DNA from: DATDOY01 sp035293045
GTDB lineage: Bacteria; Actinomycetota; Acidimicrobiia; IMCC26256; JACPCJ01
Length of the DNA: 11,457 nucleotides
Reading direction: 5' to 3'
Assembly (NCBI GenBank): GCA_035293045.1
Contig: DATDOY010000120.1
Coordinates: forward strand, 1 to 11,457
A program made the translations under genes and the position numbers. Below, in pieces: positions 1 to 7,034 of the stretch (the first letter of the stretch is position 1; every line of letters starts with the position of its first letter). A model generated the notes under the pieces. It had not been told where the DNA came from and made no database searches. It saw nothing but the letters and a program-made list of their open reading frames with translations.

Positions 1-496
1 TGACCTGCGAGTTCTGCACGAAGCCGCCGGCCTCCTCGACGAGGTTGAGGACGTCGTCGTGCGCGGCGTCGAAGCCCTTCTTGCTCACCTCGAGTTCGAC
101 GCTGGCCGTCTTCACCACCCGCCCCGCGTCGACGGGCGGCAATGAGGGCGCGGAATATGGCGCCACGCCCGAGCCCGAGGCCGACGAACCCGCGGCGCCC
201 GCGGCGTCCACCACCGCCCCGCCGCTCTGCGCCCTCATCCCTCCGGGGCTCGCCTGAGGCTGAGCCACGGCCACGGGCCCTGCGGACACGCCGAGGTCTT
301 TGGACGCGGTGAAGCCGCCGGCGTGATCGTCGGCCGCGACGAAGGCATCACCTGCGGGCGAGTCGACGCCGACGCGCGAACGCAGGCTGCTCTTGTCCTC
401 GAACGTCTCGCTGCCCACGACCGCTCCGACCACGAGGAGGCCGGCGATCGATCCCAGCGCGATTCGGCTCGTGCGACCCTTCGGAATCCGGCGCAT
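1..496 (-). CDS. DUF4349 domain-containing membrane-anchored protein (5' part, runs off left edge)
   Basis: The gene is read leftward from the ATG at 496-494, with a strong Shine-Dalgarno AGGGAGG (510-504) 7 bases upstream. 165 codons are visible and the frame is still open at base 1. Residues 1-9 are basic (MRRIPKGRT) and residues 11-28 are hydrophobic, giving an N-terminal membrane anchor or uncleaved signal. Residues about 40-122 are a low-complexity Ala/Gly/Ser/Pro linker. From about residue 125 the sequence RVVKTASVELEVSKKGFD and then LVEEAGGFVQNSQV matches the start of a DUF4349 domain, a family of surface-exposed lipid- or membrane-anchored bacterial proteins of unknown role. It is divergent from the tRNA-Leu gene and lies outside the inferred island, so it should be ancestral chromosome. 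The family call rests on the start of the domain only. Confidence 0.8.
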   Translation of the reverse strand, partial: MRRIPKGRTSRIALGSIAGLLVVGAVVGSETFEDKSSLRSRVGVDSPAGDAFVAADDHAGGFTASKDLGVSAGPVAVAQPQASPGGMRAQSGGAVVDAAGAAGSSASGSGVAPYSAPSLPPVDAGRVVKTASVELEVSKKGFDAAHDDVLNLVEEAGGFVQNSQV

Positions 497-602
497 CGGC
501 GGACCTCCCTTTCGGCGGGACGCCCACGCGTCCTCTGCAGATCCGACGCCCGGAGCCGAGACGAAGTTCCCGAAACACGGCCCGTGGAGCTTGGAGGGCC
601 GT

Positions 603-611
603 TGCTACGCT
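603..611 (+). promoter_or_regulatory. possible extended -10 element for the tRNA-Leu gene
   Basis: TGCTACGCT has the TGN-TANNNT shape of an extended -10. It lies about 20 bases before the mature tRNA 5' end, a plausible place for a tRNA promoter. No good -35 hexamer is visible at 16-18 bp upstream, so the call is weak. Confidence 0.3.
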
Positions 612-630
612 GACCCACTCATCGTTGCTC

Positions 631-717
631 GGGCGAGTGGCGGAATTGGCAGACGCGCAGGCTTCAGGTGCCTGTGTCCGAAAGGATGTGGGGGTTCAAG
701 TCCCCCCTCGCCCACCA
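631..717 (+). tRNA. tRNA-Leu (anticodon CAG), CCA encoded
   Basis: All elements can be folded by eye. The acceptor stem GGGCGAG (631-637) pairs with CTCGCCC (707-713). The anticodon stem CAGGC/GCCTG (658-662/670-674) encloses loop TTCAGGT with anticodon CAG at 665-667. A long class-II variable arm (675-689) has stem TCC/GGA. The T arm GGGGG/CCCCC (690-694/702-706) carries loop TTCAAGT. The discriminator A is at 714 and CCA at 715-717. The long variable arm fits leucine. Its 3' half is repeated downstream, so this gene is the inferred integration target of the island, restored to full length at the left junction. Confidence 0.96.
694..713 (+). repeat. attL core: 3' half of tRNA-Leu, repeated at 9170-9189 and in part at 7520-7536
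   Basis: The 20 bases from the last base of the 5' T stem to the last base of the acceptor stem (gttcaagtcccccctcgccc) recur exactly at 9170-9189. Bases 699-715 (17 bases) recur exactly at 7520-7536. A direct repeat of a tRNA 3' end is the classical mark of tyrosine-recombinase integration. The left copy lies in the intact tRNA, as expected for attL. Confidence 0.8.
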
Positions 718-720
718 CTC

Positions 721-739
721 CCGGGGCAGATGCCCCCGG
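721..739 (+). terminator. GC hairpin after tRNA-Leu, possible terminator
   Basis: CCGGGG (721-726) pairs with CCCCGG (734-739) around a 7-nt loop, starting 4 bases after the CCA. There is no strong T run (AAAGAGTGTTT follows). It may terminate the tRNA transcript without a poly-U tract, as is common in high-GC actinobacteria, or be only a processing-distal hairpin. Confidence 0.4.
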
Positions 740-829
740 AAAGAGTGTTTCAAGTGCCCACTTTGCGTTTCGGGTCCGACACCCTACCTGAGCAGCGTCG
801 ACGAGCGGATGCGGGTGGGGAGCGGACAC

Positions 830-1198
830 GTGAACAAGTCCCTCCGCGCTCAGGTCGCGCTCGCCGAGCTGGAAGCCATGGGCCTGACCGTCGACGACCT
901 CGTCGTCGCGGCAGGGCGGGACCGGTCTGCGCCACCGCCCAAGCGGACAGTGGTCGAGTACCTGCCCGTCGTTGCAGCCGGGTACAAGCCGCGGACGAGA
1001 CGTACCTACAACTCGTACTGGATCCTCATGGTCAAGCTGATCGGCGACCGGCCGCTCGACCAAGTGACGGTCGAGGATCTGCTCGCCGTCGCCGACGAAG
1101 CCGAGCGCCGAGCCAAGCAACGTCTCCGGATTCCGCGTACACCCGGAGACGACCTGTATCTCAAGGATGGAACCTGTGGACGTACCGTCGGCGACTAG
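830..1198 (+). pseudogene. tyrosine recombinase (phage-type integrase), N-terminal remnant
   Basis: The GTG at 830 is preceded by GGGGAG (817-822) with a 7-base gap and gives 122 residues to a TAG at 1196-1198. The frame is open upstream into the tRNA, but the coding character and the Shine-Dalgarno begin here. Residues about 40-90 (VVEYLPVVAAGYKPRTRRTY, then DRPLDQVTVEDLLAVADEAE) match the N-terminal SAM-like core-binding domain of actinobacterial phage integrases. After AERRAKQR the sequence loses family character and stops. The whole catalytic domain (R, HxxR, LGH, Y) is absent from this frame, against a usual length of roughly 350-420 aa, so the protein should be inactive. It lies directly inside attL, the usual place for an island integrase. 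A YLGHD-like echo occurs in another frame at 1225-1245. Confidence 0.75.
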
Positions 1199-1238
1199 AA
1201 CCTCCAGGACCGTCAGGAGCGGCGGCCGACTACCTCGG

Positions 1239-4200
1239 TCACGACGCCGGCCGCGCGTCGCGTCTGGTGGCCTCGGCCGCCAACTCCGAGCGGGTGGCCA
1301 CGCCGAGCTTGGTGAAGACGTGTGAGAGGTGGGTCTTCACCGTGTTTCTGGACATGAACAGGCGCTCGGCGATCTCCGGGTTCGTGCGGCCCTCGGCGAC
1401 GAGACGCACGACATCGAGCTCTGTCGGGGTGAGCGAGGCCCACCCGATGATCGGTCGCTTGCGTTCGCCGCGACCGCGGCGTGCGTACGCGACGGCGTCC
1501 TCGGCCGAAAGGGCCAGTCCCTCGGTCCATGCGCGGTCGAAGGCGTCGCCGAGTCCCTGGCGGACGGTCGCGAGGTCCGCGTCGTAAGCGGGTTGCTCGA
1601 CGGGATAGCGAACGTGGCCGAGCTCGCGACGCAAGCGGTCGGCTGCGCCAAACAGGCGGGCAGCGGCGTCGAACGCGTGGAGATCGGCGAGTGCACCGGA
1701 AAGGGTCTCGAGGGCCTCGACGACACCGGGCCAGATCCCCGCGCTGGCGAGGACATCCAGCGCTTCGAGGGCGAGGGTCTCCGCCCGGCCCGGGTCCGCT
1801 TCGACCCTCGCGATCCGAGCCTCGACGGTCACCGATCGGCCGAACGGCTGTGGGAGCCGGTAGTGGTCCTGGTGCTCGCGAGCGTGGGTGCAGGCCGCCT
1901 TCGCGCCGGCGAGGTCGCCGAGGGCGAGGGCGACGAGGGCTAGCCGCCAGCTGACGCGTACCGAGCCGCTCACCGCGCCGATCTGGGTCACTGCTGACCA
2001 GGCCTTGGTCAGCCGCTCACGGGCTCTCTTGAGGTCGCCGGCGGCGTAGTCGAGATCGCCGGAGTAGAAGCGCGCGGCGAACTCGAACACGGCGAGGCCA
2101 TGGCGGGTCGCAATCTCGAGTGACTCGTCCAGGTGCGCCCTCGCAGCGGGAAGATCGCCGGTCCGGGTGGCGATGGAACCGAGCACGCTCAGGCTGAACG
2201 ACTCGAAGGCGGGCACCCCAAAGGTCCGCGCCAAGCCCAGGCTCGTCTGGGCGTGGTTCCGGGCTTGGGCATAGTCCCCGGCGAGGCAGTAGGGCTCTGC
2301 CATGAAGAGGTGGCAGTACACGGCTTCGATCGTCTGGAGGTCGGTGGCGAGCGCCAATGCCTCGTCGAAATAGGAGATGCCTGCCGATGGGCCGACGTGC
2401 CACGTCTCGAACGACCCCCGGTCATAGAGAGCGCGGAGGAGCCCGTACTGGTTCCCGGTCGAGCGCGCCAGCCGCTCGGCCTCGACCACGTGCGCCCGCA
2501 CCGTGCCTATGCCGATGCCGTTGTGGTGCTCGGTCCACGCGAGCCATCCGAGCGCTCTGACCAGGGTCGCCTCGTCGCCGACCTCGCGGGCACCTTCCAC
2601 GGCGGGCCGCGCGTGGAGCAGGGCCGCGCGGTCGTCGCCGCCCATGAGGCGCGCGGTCGAGAGCGTGAGGTGTGCCTTGGCGCGCAGCCGCGGGTCGGCA
2701 CAGGTTGGCAGAGCCGCCTCCACGCGCTCGGCCGTCTCCACGAAGAGGCCCCGAGCTATCCAGAGCCCAATCGGAAGGGCCGCGATCCTGAGGCTGTCGT
2801 CGTGTCGGTCTGAAGCCATCGCCCAGTCGGACGCGGCACGAAGGTTGTCGAGGTCGGCGTCGAAGCCGGCAAGGGCGACGAGGAGCGCCTCCCCGGACAC
2901 ATGGTCTGCGACGCCCCTGGCCGCGTCGACGTAGTGGTCGAGGTGGCGGTGACGAACGGCATCAGCATCGTCGTGCTCGACGAGCCGCTGACGCATGTAG
3001 GCCCTGATCGTCTCGAGCAGCCGGTAGCGGGCCCCGCCGGATCGCTCTTCGACCTGCACCAACGATCGGTCGACGAGCCCTCCGACCACATCGAGGATGC
3101 ACGCGCGGTCGATGCCGTCGCCGGCGCAGACCCCTTCGGCCGCCGCGAGATCGAAGCTCCCCGCGAAGACCGACATGCGTCCCAGCACCGCGCGCTCCTC
3201 GTCTGTGAGCAGGGTGTAGCTCCAGTCGACGGAGGCCTCGAGTGTGCGCTGACGCGGCAGCGCATTGCGGACGCCGCCGGTGAGAAGGCGGAACCGGTCC
3301 GAGAGCGCCGCGGCGATCTGGGCCGGAGACATCATCCGGACCCGGCTGGCAGCCAGCTCGATGGCGAGGGGGATCCCGTCGAGTCGCCGACAGATCTCCC
3401 CGACCGCTCCCTCCTCACCGGCAAGGGAGAAGTCGGCCCGTGCGCTCGTTGCCCGCTCGACGAAGAGCCGGACCGCGGGCGCCTTCGCGATGTTGTGCAC
3501 CTTGTCGTCGCTTGCAGGGACGGGCAGTGATGGCACCCGATAGGTGGCCTCACCGTCAACGGCCAGTGCCTCGCGACTGGTCGCGAGCAAGCCGAGACCG
3601 CGGCAGCGCCCTAGGAGGGCCTCGGCGAGGATCGCGCACGCGCCGACGAGGTGCTCGCAGTTGTCGAGCACGATGAGCATGCTGCGGTCGCCGATGGCAC
3701 GCGCCAGGCCCTCGGCGCTGGTGTCGAGTTGGCTCTGCTGCACCGAAATGGCCGTCGCGACGACGGCCACGACGAGGCTGGGATCGCTCAAGGGCGCCAG
3801 GTCGATCCACCACACGCCATCGCCGTGGTCGTCGAGGCTTTCTGCCGCGACCTCGACCGCGAGTCGCGTCTTGCCGCACCCGCCTGCCCCGGTGAGGGTC
3901 ACCAGGCGCTGCCTCTCGAGGAGGCGCAAGACCGCCGCGGTCTCCTCCTCTCGCCCGATGACCTCGGTGAGATGGGCCGGTAGGTTGTGGGGTCGGGAGG
4001 CGGGCGAGGCCAGGGGCGGTAGGCCGTCGACGAGCCCCGGGTGGCAGAGCTGCAAGAGACGCTCCGGGCGGGCGAGGTCGCGCAGGCGGTGCTCTCCGAG
4101 ATCGCGCAGTGTCGCCCCGGGCGGAAGGTGACCGTCCACGATGACGGCGGTTGTCTGCGACACGAGCACCTGTCCGCCGTGGCCGAGCGCGCGCAGTCGG

Positions 4201-4628
4201 GCGCACCGGTTGATCGTTGGCCCGGCGTAGTTGCCTTCGTCGCGTAGGTCGATGTCGCCGGTGTGCAGCCCCATACGCACGGCCACGCCGATTCCACCGT
4301 GCCACGGCTCGTTGAGAATGGCGAGCTGCAGCTCGAGCGCGCAGGCCACGGCGTCTTGGGCCCGCGCGAACGCGAGCACGAAGCTGTCGCCCTCGCCCTG
4401 TTCGACCGGACGGGCGCCGCGGTGTCGGATCGCCACGTCGGACACAACTTCGACGAGCCGCCGGGCCACGCCGAGCATCTCAGACTCGCGGTCCTCCCAG
4501 GCGCGCACCGACAGCTCCATGTCACCCAGCAGCAGGGTCACGGTGCCAGTGGGCAAGCCCACGGGTGCGCTTGACAATCCGTCCGCCTCCCCGCTGCGTT
4601 CAGATCCGACGGCCTCATCCTCGCTCAC
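1239..4628 (-). CDS. Giant LuxR-family regulator: cyclase-like domain, STAND ATPase, TPR-like region, LuxR HTH
   Basis: This is a predicted cytoplasmic signal-integrating transcription regulator of about 1129 aa. Residues about 27-200 form a class III adenylate/guanylate cyclase-homology domain (GTVTLLLGDMELS, GEGDSF, RMGLHTGD, INRCARL). Both metal-binding Asp positions (D36, D81) and the Asn/Arg pair (N140, R144) look kept. Residues about 215-480 are a STAND/NB-ARC-type ATPase: Walker A GAGGCGKT 247-254, Walker B LIVLDNCEH 318-326, LLATSRE 347-353, GIPLAIELA 418-426. Residues about 590-1050 are helical TPR-like repeats. The end (about 1063-1121, TPTELDVVRLVAEGRTNPEI and NTVKTHLSHVFTKLGV) is a LuxR/GerE helix-turn-helix. 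I prefer the GTG at 4628: the open frame extends to a GTG at 4715, but that start would cover both CCCACCTGGG boxes and add residues with no family similarity. GTG 4562 is another option. It is divergent from the methyltransferase, which is its likely target. The ligand is unknown. Confidence 0.9.
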   Translation of the reverse strand: MSEDEAVGSERSGEADGLSSAPVGLPTGTVTLLLGDMELSVRAWEDRESEMLGVARRLVEVVSDVAIRHRGARPVEQGEGDSFVLAFARAQDAVACALELQLAILNEPWHGGIGVAVRMGLHTGDIDLRDEGNYAGPTINRCARLRALGHGGQVLVSQTTAVIVDGHLPPGATLRDLGEHRLRDLARPERLLQLCHPGLVDGLPPLASPASRPHNLPAHLTEVIGREEETAAVLRLLERQRLVTLTGAGGCGKTRLAVEVAAESLDDHGDGVWWIDLAPLSDPSLVVAVVATAISVQQSQLDTSAEGLARAIGDRSMLIVLDNCEHLVGACAILAEALLGRCRGLGLLATSREALAVDGEATYRVPSLPVPASDDKVHNIAKAPAVRLFVERATSARADFSLAGEEGAVGEICRRLDGIPLAIELAASRVRMMSPAQIAAALSDRFRLLTGGVRNALPRQRTLEASVDWSYTLLTDEERAVLGRMSVFAGSFDLAAAEGVCAGDGIDRACILDVVGGLVDRSLVQVEERSGGARYRLLETIRAYMRQRLVEHDDADAVRHRHLDHYVDAARGVADHVSGEALLVALAGFDADLDNLRAASDWAMASDRHDDSLRIAALPIGLWIARGLFVETAERVEAALPTCADPRLRAKAHLTLSTARLMGGDDRAALLHARPAVEGAREVGDEATLVRALGWLAWTEHHNGIGIGTVRAHVVEAERLARSTGNQYGLLRALYDRGSFETWHVGPSAGISYFDEALALATDLQTIEAVYCHLFMAEPYCLAGDYAQARNHAQTSLGLARTFGVPAFESFSLSVLGSIATRTGDLPAARAHLDESLEIATRHGLAVFEFAARFYSGDLDYAAGDLKRARERLTKAWSAVTQIGAVSGSVRVSWRLALVALALGDLAGAKAACTHAREHQDHYRLPQPFGRSVTVEARIARVEADPGRAETLALEALDVLASAGIWPGVVEALETLSGALADLHAFDAAARLFGAADRLRRELGHVRYPVEQPAYDADLATVRQGLGDAFDRAWTEGLALSAEDAVAYARRGRGERKRPIIGWASLTPTELDVVRLVAEGRTNPEIAERLFMSRNTVKTHLSHVFTKLGVATRSELAAEATRRDARPAS

Positions 4629-4667
4629 AAGGGTCAACCGTGCCGGATCTGGACCAAGGCGACATCG

Positions 4668-4724
4668 CCCACCTGGGTGATGCCCGGCACCGATCACGAC
4701 TCGCCGGCGAATCACCCACCTGGG
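4668..4724. promoter_or_regulatory. paired CCCACCTGGG boxes in the divergent regulator/methyltransferase intergenic region
   Basis: The 10-mer CCCACCTGGG occurs at 4668-4677 and 4715-4724. Each copy is a short palindrome (CCCA-NN-TGGG), with starts 47 bp apart (about 4.5 helical turns). Their flanks are mirror images: CG-box-TGA on the left and TCA-box-CG on the right. The pair sits in the gap between the two divergent genes if the regulator starts at 4628. A paired operator for the LuxR-type regulator is a reasonable inference; no binding specificity is known. Confidence 0.45.
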
Positions 4725-4787
4725 CGAAGTTGTCGAGCGACCTCTCTTGGATGCTTCGCGGTGTCACCAACGAACTGGAGAGGCCCC

Positions 4788-5867
4788 ATGACCGAACAGA
4801 CCACCACGATGCCCGCCGTCGACGAGGCCAAAGTCGAGGAGTTCCTCGGCCAACTCGTCGTCGACCTCGGCGCCACAGCGTCCACGCTGCTCACCTACGT
4901 CGGTGACCGTCTCGGCCTCTACGCGGCCATGGCCGGTCGCCCTCCGATGCGTCCCGAGGAGCTGGCCGAGGCGACAGGCACCAACGAGCGCATGATCCGC
5001 GAGTGGCTCAGCGCCCAGGCGGCGTCGGGCTATGTGACCTACGACGCCGACTCCGGCACGTTCTCGTTCCCGCTCGAGCACGCGGCCGCGCTGGCCTTCG
5101 ACGACAGCCCCGCCTCGGTGGCCGGGTTCGTGCAGGCACTCGCGGCCGGCTACCGCAACGCCGATCTGCTCGTCGAGGCCGTCCGCACCGGCAAGGGCCT
5201 CGGGTGGGGCGATCATCACCACGAGCTGTTCGACGGCATCGCCCGGGTCACCGAGCCAGCGATGCGCGCGTTTCTCGTCGACGTGTGGGTCGCCGCGCTT
5301 GACGGCGTCACTGCCCGGCTGGAGACCGGTGCCCGCGTCGCCGATGTCGGGTGCGGCTACGGCGCGTCGTTGTGCGTGCTGGCCGACGCCTTCCCGGCGT
5401 CGACGTTCATCGGCTTCGACACCCACGAGGCCTCGATCGACCGGGCCCGGCAGGCCGCCGCAGCCCACGATGTGACCGATCGGGTCAGCTTCGAGGTCGC
5501 CACCGCCGTCGCCTACCCCACCGAGAGCTTCGACCTGATCTGCTTCTTCGACAGCCTCCACGACATGGGCGACCCGCTCGGCGCGGCGCGCCACGCCCGC
5601 GAGGCCGTCGCCGCTGACGGCACTTTGGTGGTCGTCGAACCAATCGCCGGCGACCGCCTCGAGCACAACCTCAACCCGCTCGGCCGGTTGCTCTACTCGG
5701 GCTCGACGATCATCTGCACTCCCTGCTCGCTCGACCAGGACGGCCCCGCGCTCGGCGCCCAGGCCGGTCCGGCGCGCATACGGGCGCTGCTCGCGCAGGC
5801 GGGCTTCAGCCGCGTCTCCCAAGTCGCGCAGACCCCGTTCAACTACGTGCTCGAGGCCCGGCCATGA
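4788..5867 (+). CDS. Rv2258c-like class I SAM-dependent methyltransferase with N-terminal winged helix
   Basis: 359 aa from the ATG at 4788, preceded by CTGGAGAGG (4775-4783); upstream in-frame codons lack coding character. Residues about 15-100 form a winged-helix/dimerisation region (DRLGLYAAMAG, RPEELAEATGTNERMIREWL, GYVTYD), the arrangement in Mycobacterium tuberculosis Rv2258c and its relatives. Residues about 180-290 are the Rossmann methyltransferase core: motif I VADVGCGYG 184-192, the acidic strand end GFD 209-211, and FFDSLHDMGDP 253-263. The C-terminus (CTPCSLDQDG, AGFSRV, NYVLEARP) is the family's usual end. It should transfer methyl from S-adenosylmethionine to an unknown small molecule; the winged helix probably serves dimerisation or the substrate pocket rather than DNA binding. 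Its stop TGA overlaps an ATG (ATGA, 5864-5867), the coupling pattern seen again at 6192 after the paralogue remnant. Confidence 0.88.
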   Translation: MTEQTTTMPAVDEAKVEEFLGQLVVDLGATASTLLTYVGDRLGLYAAMAGRPPMRPEELAEATGTNERMIREWLSAQAASGYVTYDADSGTFSFPLEHAAALAFDDSPASVAGFVQALAAGYRNADLLVEAVRTGKGLGWGDHHHELFDGIARVTEPAMRAFLVDVWVAALDGVTARLETGARVADVGCGYGASLCVLADAFPASTFIGFDTHEASIDRARQAAAAHDVTDRVSFEVATAVAYPTESFDLICFFDSLHDMGDPLGAARHAREAVAADGTLVVVEPIAGDRLEHNLNPLGRLLYSGSTIICTPCSLDQDGPALGAQAGPARIRALLAQAGFSRVSQVAQTPFNYVLEARP

Positions 5868-5995
5868 CACGCGAAGCCGCGGTGCTCGGCGCCGGCGATG
5901 TTGACCATCGTGTGGCCGCCGTTGCTGACGTCGCCGTGGACGATGTGGAGGCGGGAGCCGTTGTCGAGCTGCGCGTCCTGGAGCGCTCGGCAGGA
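5855..5995 (-). pseudogene. debris of an unidentified leftward gene
   Basis: Between the methyltransferase and the paralogue remnant, the minus-strand frame starting at positions equal to 1 modulo 3 reads protein-like sequence (LQDAQLDNGSRLHIVHGDV, then SNGGHTMVNIAGAEHRG). Nearly every codon ends in G or C, better than any other frame here. It has no start codon or ribosome site and ends at an accidental TAG (5845-5843) inside the methyltransferase gene, so it can only be a fragment. I do not recognise the family. The competing reading is the rightward ORF from ATG 5864, whose codon use is poorer (GAA, GAT, GTT, CAT, CGT and similar). Boundaries are approximate. Confidence 0.35.
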
Positions 5996-6027
5996 TCGAG
6001 CTTGCGGTGCGATCCCGACGCGTCGTC

Positions 6028-6195
6028 GAGGCCCTCGTATGCACCCCCGTGTCGCTCGCGCAGGAAGGTGCAGCCGCCCTCGGTGCGCAGGCAGGCGAGA
6101 AGCGGCTTGCCGCCGTCCTCGCCGACGCCGGCTTCAGCTCCGTACGGCGCGCAACCGACACGACGTTCAACTTCGTTCTGGAGGCCCGCCCATGA
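6028..6195 (+). pseudogene. C-terminal remnant of a second Rv2258c-like methyltransferase
   Basis: In-frame translation from about 6028 (EALVCTPVSLAQEG, ALGAQAG, LADAGFSSV, FNFVLEARP, stop) aligns with the last 55 or so residues of the intact methyltransferase (CTPCSLDQDG, ALGAQAG, LAQAGFSRV, FNYVLEARP). The shared positions are the conserved family ones while the intervening residues differ, so this is an old paralogue or a related gene, not a recent tandem copy. The N-terminal winged helix and the SAM-binding core are missing. No start or ribosome site precedes it. Its TGA (6193-6195) overlaps the SRPBCC start codon, so the lost gene was probably translationally coupled to that gene. Confidence 0.7.
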
Positions 6196-6701
6196 GCAGA
6201 TCCAGTCAGACGGTGTCAGACGAGCGCCTCGTGGTCGCGCCACCCGGCAGGATCTTCGAGCTCCTCGCCACGGCGGCCTGCCACCTCGACCTCGATGGCT
6301 CCGGCATGGTCCGACGGGTTCGCGATGGCCAGTCCCAACGCCTCACCTTGGGCTCGCGTTTCGAGGTCGAGATGAGCCAGTCCGGCATCCCCTACGCCGT
6401 GGTCAACGACGTCGTCGAGTACGAGGACGGCCGGCTCATCGCCTGGGAGGTCCGGCCGTCGGGCCGGTTCGTACGAACGCGTGACCGGCTCGTCGGCGGT
6501 CACCGCTGGCGCTACGAACTCGTCCCCGGCGACGGCGGCACCCGGGTCATCGAGACCTTCGACTACACGCACGCCCGATCCGCCGTGGCGATCCGGATCC
6601 TCCTGTTCCCTCGACGCAACGCACGAGCGATCAAGGCCGGGCTCGAACGCATCGAGGCGCTGGCAAACCACGCGTGCTACACCACCGACACCCCGGTCTG
6701 A
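6192..6701 (+). CDS. SRPBCC (START/polyketide-cyclase-like) family protein
   Basis: 169 aa from ATG 6192, which overlaps the stop of the preceding methyltransferase remnant as ATGA. No clear Shine-Dalgarno exists, which fits former translational coupling. Residues about 8-35 (ERLVVAPPGRIFELLATAAC, DLDGSG) are the usual opening strand and helix of SRPBCC proteins. TLGSRFEVEM (about 52-61), VVEYEDGRLIAWEV and HRWRYELVPGDGGTRVIETF follow the family's beta-strand order, and LERIEAL lies in the C-terminal helix. Members form a helix-grip cavity for hydrophobic ligands. Some are aromatase/cyclases, but many have no known substrate and I cannot assign one. It probably belongs to the same transcription unit as the methyltransferase. 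Confidence 0.82.
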   Translation: MSRSSQTVSDERLVVAPPGRIFELLATAACHLDLDGSGMVRRVRDGQSQRLTLGSRFEVEMSQSGIPYAVVNDVVEYEDGRLIAWEVRPSGRFVRTRDRLVGGHRWRYELVPGDGGTRVIETFDYTHARSAVAIRILLFPRRNARAIKAGLERIEALANHACYTTDTPV

Positions 6702-6731
6702 GTACTCGGGCGAGACGAAAGCGAGCCGGTG

Positions 6732-7034
6732 ATGGACCTAGCAGAAACAACAAGCAGCAGGTTGACGACAGCGGCCCTCGCCGCGGGGGTGTTGGGCGTC
6801 GTGACGGCTTTTGTCATGTATTGGCTGGTCGTGCCCGGCGTGCTCCTCGGCCTGGCCGCAGTCTTGCTCGGCGTGCTGGGCCGCCGACGGGTCCGCTCGG
6901 AGGCCGGGACGGTCGCGATCACGCTCGGCGTGGTCGCAATCCTTGCCGTTCCCGCCTTCCTCTCTACCGCGGACAGCGCGGAGGAGTGGGGCCGCGACTG
7001 CGCTCTCGACCCCTCCCATGACTCGAACTGCTGA
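6732..7034 (+). CDS. small membrane protein, three predicted helices (DUF4190-like architecture)
   Basis: 100 aa from ATG 6732 (a GTG directly before it at 6729 is an alternative start), 30 bases after the SRPBCC stop on the same strand. Hydrophobic stretches lie at about residues 12-33, 34-50 and 58-78 (VVPGVLLGLAAVLLGVLG then the basic turn RRRVRSEAG then AITLGVVAILAVPAFL), followed by a polar tail rich in Asp/Ser with two Cys. The Gly-rich helix pair separated by an Arg cluster is typical of small actinobacterial DUF4190-type proteins, though similarity at this length is weak. No function can be given. The ribosome site is poor, so expression may rely on the upstream genes. Confidence 0.6.
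   Translation: MDLAETTSSRLTTAALAAGVLGVVTAFVMYWLVVPGVLLGLAAVLLGVLGRRRVRSEAGTVAITLGVVAILAVPAFLSTADSAEEWGRDCALDPSHDSNC

Noticed and set aside
625..1587. Plus-strand open frame of 320 codons running from the tRNA through the integrase remnant and the regulator's 3' end
   Set aside because: It begins within the promoter/tRNA region, is Arg/Pro/Ser-rich and shows no family motifs except the short LGH-like echo reported separately.
5864..6006. Rightward ORF starting at the ATGA that overlaps the methyltransferase stop
   Set aside because: Codon use is poorer than the minus-strand reading of the same DNA, no family is recognisable and the frame then runs out of frame through the SRPBCC gene.
4764..6170. 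Long minus-strand open frame (468 codons) opposite the methyltransferase
   Set aside because: It is an Arg/Gly/Asp/Val-rich antisense shadow of a well-supported gene, with no motifs or ribosome site, as is common in high-GC DNA.
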